From positions 212,376-253,706 of the forward strand of contig CABFPE010000200.1 of assembly GCA_900660155.1 (NCBI GenBank): a DNA stretch of 41,331 bases, in the 5' to 3' direction. The DNA is from Hofstenia miamia. Its lineage: Eukaryota > Xenacoelomorpha > Acoela > Hofsteniidae. Below the pieces are notes generated by a model. The model saw only the letters and a program-made list of their open reading frames with translations. It made no database searches and was not told the origin of the DNA. Positions 11,024-20,836 of this stretch are shown here, in pieces (position 1 is the stretch's first letter; each line of letters begins with the position of its first letter). A program made the translations under genes and the position numbers.

Positions 11024-14000
11024 CATGTAGCACATATTGCATTAATATTTTGCCCTAAAAACTTACCAATTGTCAAATCTTAACCAAAACAAATTGTTAA
11101 ATAGCATCAGGAGAACCTATGCAATTGGAATTTTGGTGTGCTACATATTGTAGAGTAAATATCTACAACAAAACTGGACTAAGGTAACCAGAAATTACTA
11201 AATTTATAATATACGCCATTGCCAATCCTAAATAATTACAATCAAATCAAATTGGAATTGAAAATTGATTATTTAAATAATTACCACCATAGTGTAAGGG
11301 AGGGCAGAAAATATTATTTCCCTAATAATAATAATAATCATACATTCGTAGTATTGAAAAGTCCGAAAATCATATTCATGCAATATAAAATGAACATATA
11401 GTCTACACTCTGAATCAACTTTAGAATGTACCATGATATTAATTAATTCTCTCATGTAAACTTGCAGGTTGCTTTAACAATGTTTAATATGTCTTCATAT
11501 TTTGAAAAATTTATTTGAAGACTTAAAAGTTTTTTCATGAGTAATGATGCCAATTCTACGATTTAAAACCGTTTTGAATAACGATTTTAATGTAGATTTA
11601 TGTCGGTATTATTCTTTGTTGTAAATATACACTTTCATTGATTACATACTATGGGCTGGTCAAATTACTATGTAAACACAATTTTTACGCTTTCGCACAA
11701 TTCCATATTGTATTTTGTTCCTATTTTTAACGAAATACTTAGAATGTATTAAGCAAACATCGGCTAAATTTTCAATACACCATTGTAAATATTTTAAACA
11801 GCCCATATTTCTATTTGATTCATCTCACTGTACTCCGATGTGGAGTGTTTATTTAGTCGACATCTATTGATTCCCATCTCTGCATTGTAAAATATTCCGA
11901 CCAATCATTGTCCAGTGCGTAATTGACAGTAGGCGAAATGAAGTGCTCTTGAGTTTTCTCGTTTATCTCCCAAATACCATTGCCAAGTTTGACTCAAACA
12001 AGAAATACGGCCTTCGCTTTTTACGATTGCGATTCTATAACATTAAAGCTCAACCAAATGATAAAACAAGAGAATAGACCTTAGTTTTGCATTTTGTTTC
12101 GCTTTAAAAGTAAATAAACCAGTCAAGATTATTTCCAAAAGCGGGGAATAATTTTTCACCAGGACCATCACATTTACAAAGAAATTTATACAAAGAATAT
12201 GCAATGTAAATGTAACAACTTAGCATCAGTAGAGCAAAAATCGTATCAAATCCAGAGCATAATAAATTTTTACTTTTCAAAGAAATCACATTTTAGAATA
12301 AATATTCGCATATTTACAAAGGAATCATATATTTTATTAATCTCCTGTATTGGAATTATTTAACTGGCGAACACTGTGTTTTTCTAAATTATGTTAAAGT
12401 TTTATTAAAGTGAGGAACTATGTTAGTTTATGCACGAAAGTTTTTTAAAAATGTTTGATTATTTTTTCAAAAAAAATTAGACGCACATACTAGTAAATGA
12501 ATAGAGGTATCCAAAACCGAGACCACCATGAGAGTAGAGGATTTTTCTTATTTCAATTACGATTTAAATACCTTGGGTGCACTAGTCGTTGTTGACGTCA
12601 TGAACCATGACTTGGACGATGACACGCTTCACTTCAGAAGTTTTGGGTTTGTATACAGAAAAAGTAAATAGCCGTGGATAATTTGTGATTCTATGATCTT
12701 TAGACTGCCTGATTTTTTGAACCAAAGAATGGGACGTATTTGAAGGATTTGTAAAAAAATGAGAACTTTTATCAAAAAGTGAAATACTTTCTGCACACCA
12801 ATAATTTTTAGGTTAAGTGTTGATCATTACATGCGAGCATCTAATGTGGTTTAATGAAAGTATCTTCCGGCCACAAACTCAATCAACCAGGTGAGAGGAG
12901 CATACAGATTTTGCCATCATTTTAAAGAATGTACTATATACAGATTTTTTTTAAAATTTAAAGCTAACAACCATTAGTATCCACGTGGTTCAAATTTTAA
13001 TACAGATTTAAAAACATTTTTGTTTTCTATACAAATTTTAAACTGCTATTGTGGAAAGGAAGCGGGTAGTAAAAAGTACTTTGATGCTATACATGGAGCG
13101 TTTCGCTAATCTTTTTAAAATTTTAAAAAATCGTTTTTTTCTACAATCTCATTCCTTTTTTAGGTTTTAAATTTTTCAAGACTTGATAGTTCATTAGATT
13201 AATAAATGTATATTTAATTTATGCAAAATGGTCTTATTTTTGTAGACTGGTGGATGTGCTCTTTCAAAATAAATGAATTTTGTTTCGAATAGAGAAAATG
13301 TATTTCCTCTAGAATGCTAAATTTTAATTACGCACAATGAAAATCAAATGCTTCACTATAACAAAAGAATGCATCATTAGAGTTAATTGAAATAACAAAC
13401 CTCAAGCACTCGCAACACCGAGCTACGCCCTACATCTATTAAAAAGTGATACTTCAATAGAAATCAAATCCTATATCATTTAACAAATTCACTCCAACTC
13501 ACGTGAATTGTCGCTTGGAACATTTCAATAGTTTGCATCCTCTATTTTTTAAATACTTTGTTAAGACAAAGGATAATGATATATTTCATACATAAATTAG
13601 ACCCTGCCTAAATAACATTTTTCAAATTTATCCTAAAACGCTCAATATTTTTTCAAATTTCCGATTACAAGTAAAAACTGAAGCAGTTAATCTTCTAATT
13701 ATTATGAAATTTAATAGCTTCTTCTTTTTAAGATATATCACTATAATTGATTAAGAATGCGCATGATGAATTACAAAAGTATTTCATCTCCATGCACTAC
13801 GTTCTTTTTTTCTGCACCAAATACAAAGTGCAACGCCTCTGAACAAGGAGAGCAATGTTCATGAAGTTTTATTCCCTATTTTTGCACAATGTACGTAAAG
13901 TACAGAAAAAAGTGGAAGTTACATTCACCGTAATCACATAATCAATTCATATCATATGTACTGGAATAATATATTTCCCTCACATTTTTAATGCAATGTA

Positions 14001-15482
14001 GAGAATTAATGCAAAAAGAATCGGTTATTTGATGTACAGCAGCATACATTTCTAATACAAAGAGGCACGTGTTTGAGGTATATTTTAAAAAAGTGAAAGA
14101 ATCAGTAAATAATTTGACAAATGGTTGGAAACAAAGCAAAAATTCAATTTTAAGGAATTACTGAATTTAAATTTAAGATTTTAAAATAGAGGGAAATCCT
14201 CTGTACCAAAGATTCTTAGTCTGTCACCAATAAAAATATAAAGCAGTTGCTTAGCTTCCAATTATCGATATACCAAGTGAATATGATTCCAAAGAGGGAA
14301 ACGGGGTACATAAAAAATCTCCAGCATGACTTTTATTGAATTTTTAGAATAAAAAATTAAATAAACATTTACTTGTACTGAAAAAATGATAGCTTAGCAA
14401 TTATAGTCGGAGAATTTCAAATGTCAAAATTAGGCACACTTACTCCAAGCATATAAGAGCAAACTTAGGCTCACCCACGCTAATAATATTTTAGGCTCAA
14501 TGAATTTCTTTATATATGTTGTAACTCACACAAAAAATATTTCAAAATTCATGTGTCATCAAACTTATGCGATCTGTAAACCCAACAAGAGTTTTTAGAT
14601 TCTATTAAATTCTTAACAGCCATCTGGATATATAAAGTGTATCATAGAATTCCCTTCCTAAATAATAGGTTTACGCCATCTAGCGTAATAAAAATTAATG
14701 AAAAACATTGTTCTTTGTGTGAAAGTAAAGAATTGGTATTGAAATATTCCCAAATTGTTCGACTCAAAATTGCCTGAAAGTGTCCTAAAATCTAACCTCA
14801 CAAGCTAATTAAGGACGCACAAATGAGAAACCACCCAAATTATTATGGCCTAAAAATCTTCTTTCATTTATATTCTAATTACCCCATAGGCACGCCTTTC
14901 CGCTTTACGTAAGAGGTATATTGCAATGCTCTAATGCAAGCTTCAGAACTTTAGTGATATACCCTAACTCCCTTAAAGGGTTCTCATTTTTGTAATGAAT
15001 AAAGCATTCACCTTGATGAGCTTCCCATGAAAAACCATGTTGGGAAACGCATTAAGAATTGTTTTTACAAAATTTAAATCTGAGTCACTGTTTCTTCAGT
15101 TGGTTTATCGAAACAACACAAAGATGAAATTCACCAAGCTACGGACATGTTTCTTGTTCATGTCTCTGTGAATTATTTAGAAATTAAGCAATTTGCAAGC
15201 ATTCTGTAAGCAGTTTTATCAACATTAATAGGCAATGGAGTACAAATTCTTACTTTAAAAGTTTTCAATCATATGAATAATAATGGTGTTATTTTAAGTA
15301 TTGGAAACATTTTTACAATGGTAAGAAAATGTAACACAGAATTTTGTATTATATGTCTATTTTATTGACTTTGAAATTTTTAAGATCCCAAATTGCAGTT
15401 GTCGATTAATATTAGGCTCTCAGGGGTTGATGGCTATATAAAATTTTCTTGTAAGTATTGTATAAGAATTTGTTATTTTTAG
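11023..15482. other. AT-rich DNA upstream of the first visible VGAT exon
   Basis: This should be intron or upstream region of VGAT if the missing N-terminal exon lies further left or in the gap. No exon ending in the expected Asn-Ala-Ile-Gln codons plus GT was found. A short TAA repeat lies at 11322-11338. A 47-codon frame with a good initiation context is at 12528-12671. Confidence 0.5.
12528..12671 (+). other. 47-codon open frame in strong Kozak context
   Basis: The ATG sits in GACCACCATGA, close to the ideal eukaryotic initiation context. The product starts MRVEDFSYFNYDLNTL and has an acidic stretch NHDLDDDTLH. A perfect palindrome TGACGTCA (CRE-like) lies inside it at 12593-12600. The patch is less AT-rich than its surroundings. 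It does not resemble a VGAT N-terminus. It may be an exon, a transposon remnant or chance. Confidence 0.2.
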
Positions 15483-15668
15483 GGAATGTTTATCGTCAGT
15501 TTTCCATATTCTGTTCTTCAGGGTGGTTACTGGGCTATTATTGCCATGGTTTTATTTGCCTACATCACCTATTATACTGGAAAAATATTAATTGAGTGCT
15601 TGTATGAAGAAGATTCTAAAGGAATTAGAAGAAGAGTGAGAACTAGTTATATTCAACTTGCTGAAGAG
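15483..15668 (+). CDS. VGAT: VGAT exon A (first one visible)
   Basis: The acceptor is a T-rich tract ending in AG at 15481-15482 and the donor is GAG|GTAACA at 15669. The exon has 62 codons. It begins with Gly-Met-Phe, which in known VGATs directly follows the Asn-Val-Thr-Asn-Ala-Ile-Gln stretch, so the preceding exon should end in codons for that motif. It carries membrane segment 1, the YYTGKILI segment and a charged loop with RRVRTSY. The ATG at 15486 is an internal Met, not a start. Confidence 0.85.
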
Positions 15669-18600
15669 GTAACATTTCATTCATGTCTTAGCATGGTACA
15701 AGTGATAATCATTTCAATTGTAGCTTACACTTAAATTCAACACTATAAATAATCAGTTTATTAAACTGTCATTTAAACACTAGAAACGCCGGATTTTGTT
15801 ATCACCTATACTAAAACACTACAATGTTGGGTCAATTGACCCATTTGGCGGTTCTAGTGTTAACATTTGTGAATATTTTCCAGTCTTTTTCTAGTTTAAT
15901 ATATAAATTAATTCTATGTTCATCATTGCAATTATTCAATTCTCCAGTCATTCCATTATTTGTTTTTTGAAACATTACAATATTGTGCAAATTCTTTTTA
16001 TTCCCTTTTTGAGGCTTGCAACAGTTTTACAATTAAAATTTAAAGGCTTCCATTTCTTCGCCTTAACATAAAATCTGATCTGTCTTTTCAAATACTGTTG
16101 ACTTCTTTGGGAATGTATAGTAAATCTTTTAAATTGTAGTAATTTTTGTTAAAATTTAGCAACTTTTAATATATTTCGTCTGTCTTCTAATTTAAAATTA
16201 AAATCGTGTTTACACCAACACGCTATAAGAATTATTTTTCAAGTGTTTGGACCTACCGTGATGATTTTGTTTTACATTGCAGATCGATTTGTTTTGCATT
16301 GACGTGCAGCACTTAACTCTGATAGCGCTGTATCTCTTGGTTTCCTAGCAGAATCGAACTAGACTTTGATTGTTGAATAACACAATATTCAGAAGTCCGT
16401 AGAAATTGTTACAATTTTTCTGCACCAGGTAGTTATGTGTCACTAATATGTATTGATATATTCTAAGGTACACGACCGTGATAACGAATATCTTTAAAAT
16501 TATGTAGATTTCGCTAGTTGTATGTTAAAAATCATAGTTGCATCAATCTATTTCTTCACTTGAAAACAAATTGGAATCACATGCGTAAGAGAACTACTTG
16601 AATAATGATCAACATGAGAAGCTCTACTACTGTATTGACTCAACCAGTATCTTCATTTCAAAATTTCACAAACCCCACAAAACAGTGATAAATTTGTAGA
16701 AAATAATGAAACCTTACATGTACATGAATATTTAACAATGTATACAATGAAGGCTTGAATATCATAACAACGGAGTGACAATGAATTTTTCCAAATATTT
16801 GAGGCAGTTAAAATCCGCTCCATAAATGATGAGACTATACATTATTTTTGAAGTGAATAACGAAATAAAAGCATCGTCTATTTCTTAATTACTAAGATCT
16901 GCTGCTCTCATATTTGATAGCATAAATGGCTTCTTTGTAAGAGAAGAAAGTAGCTTTTTGGCATGCAAGTTGTATTTTGGATCTTATTTCTAGAATCGGA
17001 TTTTAAATAACTAGAGAAAGATCAGTCGACATCGTGCTTACTCTGGGGGGCTTGCCTTATCCAGTGAAATTGTAATTATGAGTTCCTTACATTTTCTTCC
17101 ATTGAGAGTTATTTAATTATTGGTGGACCAATTAAGCATATTGTCAAGTTACAATTGAGTAACGGGGATGTGATTTTACAATTCTTTAAATTTCACTAGT
17201 TGATCATCTAGTAATTAACTTCCTGTATTCATCAAACGACTTTTTATATTCCAAATAGCTCCAAACAACTTTCCATGACTCAATTAGTTTTAATATATTG
17301 GGATTCCCTACCATTGTAGGACCATTTGTTGTTGCTGGAAGTGACGAATCTCATAAGCCACTTCTTAAGATTTAGAGGTAAGTGTGTTTGTTCAATATCA
17401 TGCATGATTAAAATGAAAGAGAATGCAAGAATGTAGAAAAATTTCCTATAAATCTAAAACGATAATTGATCAGGTTCAGAAGAAGTTTTCTTTAACTTTT
17501 AAATTAAAAGGCAACAGTCCCTAATCGAAGTTCTTCTTCCTTGAATATCTGTAAAAATTTCCTGACATAGCTGTTTCCGACTTTCGTCTTTGGGTTATCT
17601 ACGTGATCTGTTTTTCAGCCTTCAGTCAACAAAAAACTAGAGGAACAAGTTTGTATGGAATGAATGCTATAGTAGGAAAAATTATTTATGATGCATTCAT
17701 AAGCAATTCGAAGGTTCCTTAGATGTAAATGGCAAATTGTGGCACTTCTTCAAGCAGTTTATTTAATCTTAACGCGGCTCTGCTCGCACCCAACCTGAGT
17801 TTTTTTTTGGTCGACCCATCTTTTTGGCCTACATCGTACCGGGTCAAACCGTTACCCTCATGGACTTCCACACTGTGCTGTGGACTACTATGCTGTTCAC
17901 TGTGCAGCAATGATATTTCTGCAGTTAAGTGCACTGGGATGGCACTCATGTAATTTATGCCGCCCTGTTATCTGAACTTGAAGTGTGGGAAGAATTTAAG
18001 TTTTTTCCTAAATAATCAGATTTTCATTGAAAAATAGTTAATGATTTTTAGCATAAATGTTAACCATAAAATGGAGTCACATTCACTCATAGATTTGTCT
18101 ATTTCAATTTTGACTTGTAAAAGATTTTTTGAATATGTGGACGAAAGCGTTTGCAGCATTATTATTTCAATAGACAGTTTTGGACTAAAACGAGGATTTT
18201 AAATATCAATTATCTCTGGTATGATGTGAGCAGAACACATAGAAATGCTCAGAGCAATTTTTGCAAACATCTGTAAATGGGGCGGTGACTTTGCAAATTC
18301 CAGTTGGATGCTGAGTCTCTATTGAGAATGTATCGCCTGTATTCGCGTTATTGTATAAATTACTATGGAAAACAATATATGTATTGGGATTATGATTTAA
18401 TTTAACCCAGTGTGTACATTGCATTGTACGACTTTAAGATATAAATTTTCAAGATGTTGATATCAATTCAAGTCAATATCAACGGAAACCCTGGTGTAAT
18501 GGGATTCTAACTAAATTTGGCGGTAATATTTTTGGATCAACTGAGTACGTTAGTGCAAAAAAATTTATGTATACTAAAATGTTTACCCTGAATTCGTTTT

Positions 18601-20730
18601 TTTGATATATTTTATATACAATATATGATTATAAGAATATTTTTTAGGGTAACTCTTCACAAGGCATAAATCAAACTTAAATTTCTGATTAAAAAATTAA
18701 ATGAAAATTTGAATTACCAATTGCAAAATTGAGCCTAGGGCTAAAAAACGAATATTATTGTTGATTATTATAGAAATAATTTGTGATGAGTGTTCACGTC
18801 GAGATATTAATTGCGGCAACTATGTATATATATAGTATAAACGCCGCTTTTTATTGTATGAATAACTTAAAATCACTGATAATTTAATGTTGATTCGCCT
18901 TGCGCAACACCCCCAATCGTGGATAGTTTGCTAATGAGTAGTACATTTAGGTTTGGGGAGTACGATATGGAGGTAAGATTGTACAATCAGCACAATTAAT
19001 AGAACTATTAATGACTTGCGTGTTGTACGTAATGCTGTGTGGAACATTACTCTCTAACGCATTCGCAAAAATTAAATTCAATCTCAGCTGTTGGATAATG
19101 CTCTCCTCAATGTTTTTGCTTCCATGCGCTTTCCTCCAGAACTACCGCGCTGTAGCAAAACTCAGTTTCTGGAATACTATTTCTCACATCATCATTAACG
19201 TAATCATCATTGGATACTGCCTTACATTTATAGGCAGCTGGCATTGGGATCAGGTTGAAGAACGTTGTCTCACTACCTATAACATAAATCTGTGTTTAGA
19301 TTCAATGGAAGATAGACATATACTCTGCACCAGTGGCTTTGGGACTAATAGTATTTAGCTACACCTCTCAAATATTTCTACCTGCATTAGAAGGTTCAAT
19401 GGAAGATCGTAACCGCTTTGAATGTATGCTGGGTTGGTCACACGGCTTGGCTGCATTCTTTAAAGCTGGATTCAGTTGCATTGGCTTTCTCACATTCGGT
19501 ACAAACACAGCAGAAGTCATCACAACGAATCTACCAGAAAACTCATTCCAATTTTGGACGAACATGTTTCTCTTTTTCAAGGCTTTGCTTTCATATCCTT
19601 TACCCTATTTTGCAGCATGTGATATCGTGCAAAATCGTTTCTTTGAAATCAAGGGGGATGCACAGATGTTACCCTCTTGCTATGCGTCTAATGGTGCATT
19701 CAAGGTTTAAATTGTAATACATACCATATTATTATAAGTTGTTATTAATACTGTAGGCTAAAATAAACAATTACTTTTCAGAGATGAAACAATCAAACTT
19801 TAGATAAGTGCTATATATCGACATTGGTCGATTTGAAACCATCTGTATAGATGATTATGACCCAAAAGTAAATAAATATTTCAGTCATAAATACTGTTTT
19901 ATTTGGAAAAAATATTTTTCACGTTATTTGTTAGGATGCTTACAATTGATAGCAAATATTTTGGAAAGTTTTTGTGAGTAACTTAGATGGGATATTTTTC
20001 ATTTGAATTTATTGAGAACTTTTTAACCTCGTCACCGGCAGTGTACTCTTTTGAGTAGCACATGATAAATAGCTAATCACATAAATGGAAATCATTGTAT
20101 TGGTGTCCAAGAAATTTTACTACTAAATTTAGTAAACGTATATTATTCTATTTTAGTGTTTTCTTTACTACAACACGTTAGGCATTTTCTATACAAAATT
20201 TTGATTGCACAAAAGTTCTGTCATAATGTTCAAGCAAACAGGGAAGATATTATTAATTTCGACCATTAATATTGCAACTATATATAAATACTTATGTGAA
20301 TATAATGTGATAAACATTGTATTAAGCATAGATAAACTTTTTATGTTTTTATGACTATGTAAAGTAGGAATTCGTTATTAAAACTATTCCAGCAGAATTA
20401 TGAGTGATTAAAAATCTGCTCTTAATGTTAAGTGTGTTCTATATTTAGGCTTGGGCTGTGTTTCTACGCCTTCTGGTTGTCATTGTTACAGTCTTGTTTG
20501 CAATATACATTCCCCATTTTACTTTGCTAATGGGGCTCATTGGTAACTTCACTGGAACCATGCTTAGTTTTGTGTGGCCATGTTACTTTCACATGTGTCT
20601 AAAGGGCTACTCATTGCCAAAATCAACAATCATTTGGGAACTGACGATTATCATTATTGGAATTTTGTTTGGCGGATTGGGAATCTACTACTCTGGAATT
20701 GGGCTCATCAGTGCTTTGAAGAATGACTGA
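15483..20730 (+). CDS. VGAT: Vesicular inhibitory amino acid transporter (VGAT/VIAAT, SLC32 family), 5' end missing
   Basis: Four exons join in frame: 15483-15668, 18951-19253, 19300-19704 and 20449-20730 (stop TGA 20728-20730), 391 codons in all. Family members load GABA or glycine into synaptic vesicles using the proton gradient and belong to the amino acid/auxin permease superfamily. Seen in order: GMFIVSFPYSVLQGGYW (first membrane segment), YYTGKILIECLYEE, AQLIELLMTC, FLLPCAFLQN, VFSYTSQIFLPALEG, EVITTNLP, KALLSYPLPYF, IYIPHFTLLMGLIGNFTGT. These match the VGAT core nearly end to end without large gaps. About 390 residues is the usual length of the family from membrane segment 1 to the C-terminus, so only the cytoplasmic N-terminal region (roughly 100-130 residues in known VGATs) is missing. 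All visible junctions are phase 0. The sequence is clearly diverged, so it could be a VGAT paralogue rather than the single-copy orthologue. I see no inactivating change once the 46-nt intron is removed. Family assignment is secure; the symbol is by family. Confidence 0.88.
15777..15859. mobile_element. 83-bp piggyBac-type MITE in VGAT intron
   Basis: TTAA flanks both sides (15773-15776 and 15860-15863). The ends are imperfect inverted repeats (ACACTAGAAACGCCGG versus CACTAGAACCGCCAAA). Near the right end is a perfect palindrome GGGTCAATTGACCC at 15829-15842. TTAA duplications with CACTAGAA-type ends are characteristic of piggyBac derivatives. It is too small to encode anything. Confidence 0.7.
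17719..17953. pseudogene. Less AT-rich patch with decayed coding signal, family unknown
   Basis: Both strands have 74-76 codon open frames here. A third + frame reads the hydrophobic, protein-like YIVPGQTVTLMDFHTVLWTT and, after two stops, VHWDGTHVIYAALLSELEVW. Fragments in different frames of one strand suggest an old frameshifted gene or transposon piece inside the VGAT intron. I cannot name the family. Confidence 0.25.
18951..19253 (+). CDS. VGAT: VGAT exon B
   Basis: The acceptor is CATTTAG, ending at 18950, and the donor is CAG|GTTGAA at 19254. The exon has 101 codons. It opens with VWGVRYGGKIVQSAQLIELL, which aligns with the family's region before the conserved Leu-Met-Thr-Cys, so coding starts 60 nt before the first ATG at 19011. 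It then gives FLLPCAFLQNYRAVAKLSFW and HIIINVIIIGYCL, both recognisable VGAT membrane-segment sequence, and ends at GSWHWDQ. Confidence 0.85.
19254..19299 (+). other. 46-nt micro-intron in VGAT
   Basis: Exon B read straight through becomes unrelated after Trp-Asp-Gln and stops at 19356-19358. The frame that resumes VGAT sequence has a TAG at 19297-19299. Removing a GT...AG segment from 19254 (GTTGAA) to 19299 (TGTTTAG) joins GSWHWDQ to IQWKIDIYSAPVALGLIVF. This restores exact spacing to the family, where the W-x-W motif is followed about eight residues later by I-D. Both sides are phase 0. The donor is weak beyond GT. A sequencing or real frameshift is the alternative, but two shifts plus a 46-nt insertion is less simple. 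Confidence 0.75.
19300..19704 (+). CDS. VGAT: VGAT exon C
   Basis: The exon has 135 codons and starts with IQWKID. It contains the strongest family signature, VFSYTSQIFLPALEGSMEDR, then a W-S-H motif, FLTFGTNTAEVITTNLP and KALLSYPLPYFAACD. It ends in GAFK with donor AAG|GTTTAA at 19705. Drosophila-type VGATs have the same Lys followed by Val-Trp at this point; here the next exon supplies Ala-Trp. Confidence 0.87.
19705..20448 (+). other. VGAT intron between exons C and D
   Basis: A 744-nt intron (GTTTAA...TTTAG). CpG is still present here (for example near 20,035 and 20,175). At about 20,027 a TTAACCTCG stretch resembles a piggyBac terminus, but no partner end was found. Confidence 0.7.
20449..20730 (+). 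CDS. VGAT: VGAT exon D, terminal exon with stop
   Basis: The acceptor is TATATTTAG, ending at 20448. The exon has 93 codons plus TGA. It encodes AWAVFLRLLVVIVTVLFAIY, then IPHFTLLMGLIGNFTGTMLS and two more hydrophobic segments, and ends GLISALKND. This is the normal C-terminal end of the family. The use of TGA here as a true stop matters for the TGA codons in the Gypsy element, because it argues against TGA being a sense codon in this genome. Confidence 0.87.
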   Translation, partial: AWAVFLRLLVVIVTVLFAIYIPHFTLLMGLIGNFTGTMLSFVWPCYFHMCLKGYSLPKSTIIWELTIIIIGILFGGLGIYYSGIGLISALKND

Positions 20731-20827
20731 TTTGACATTCTTAAGAGCTTATGCTTTCTGAAGTTCAATGGTAGCATGGGAAGCAATTAATGATTTAAAC
20801 ATTTTACATCATTTTTCAATAAGAATT

Positions 20828-20833
20828 AATAAA
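20828..20833 (+). promoter_or_regulatory. Candidate VGAT polyadenylation signal AATAAA
   Basis: This is a canonical AATAAA 97 nt after the VGAT stop codon in AT-rich sequence. Chance occurrences are frequent at this base composition, so the assignment rests on position. Confidence 0.4.
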
Positions 20834-20836
20834 ATT

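Larger units (their letters stand above)
15669..18950 (+). other. VGAT intron between exons A and B
   Basis: A 3.3-kb AT-rich intron with GT...AG ends. It contains an 83-bp piggyBac-type MITE near its 5' end and a less AT-rich patch at about 17.73-17.95 kb with coding-like reading frames. No other VGAT coding sequence was seen in it. Confidence 0.7.

Noticed and set aside
10785..11058. Open frames across the N gap
   Set aside because: They consist of TA-repeat codons and unknown bases; they are artefacts of the gap.
18206..18424. 72-codon minus-strand frame in the VGAT intron
   Set aside because: Cys/His-rich but without zinc-finger spacing, start context or neighbours; likely chance.
19368..19717. 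Alternative frames over VGAT exon C
   Set aside because: Shadows of the VGAT frame, which has clear family motifs.
20027..20070. piggyBac-like end TTAACCTCGTCACCGGCAG
   Set aside because: No matching opposite end within reach; single-ended similarity is weak evidence.
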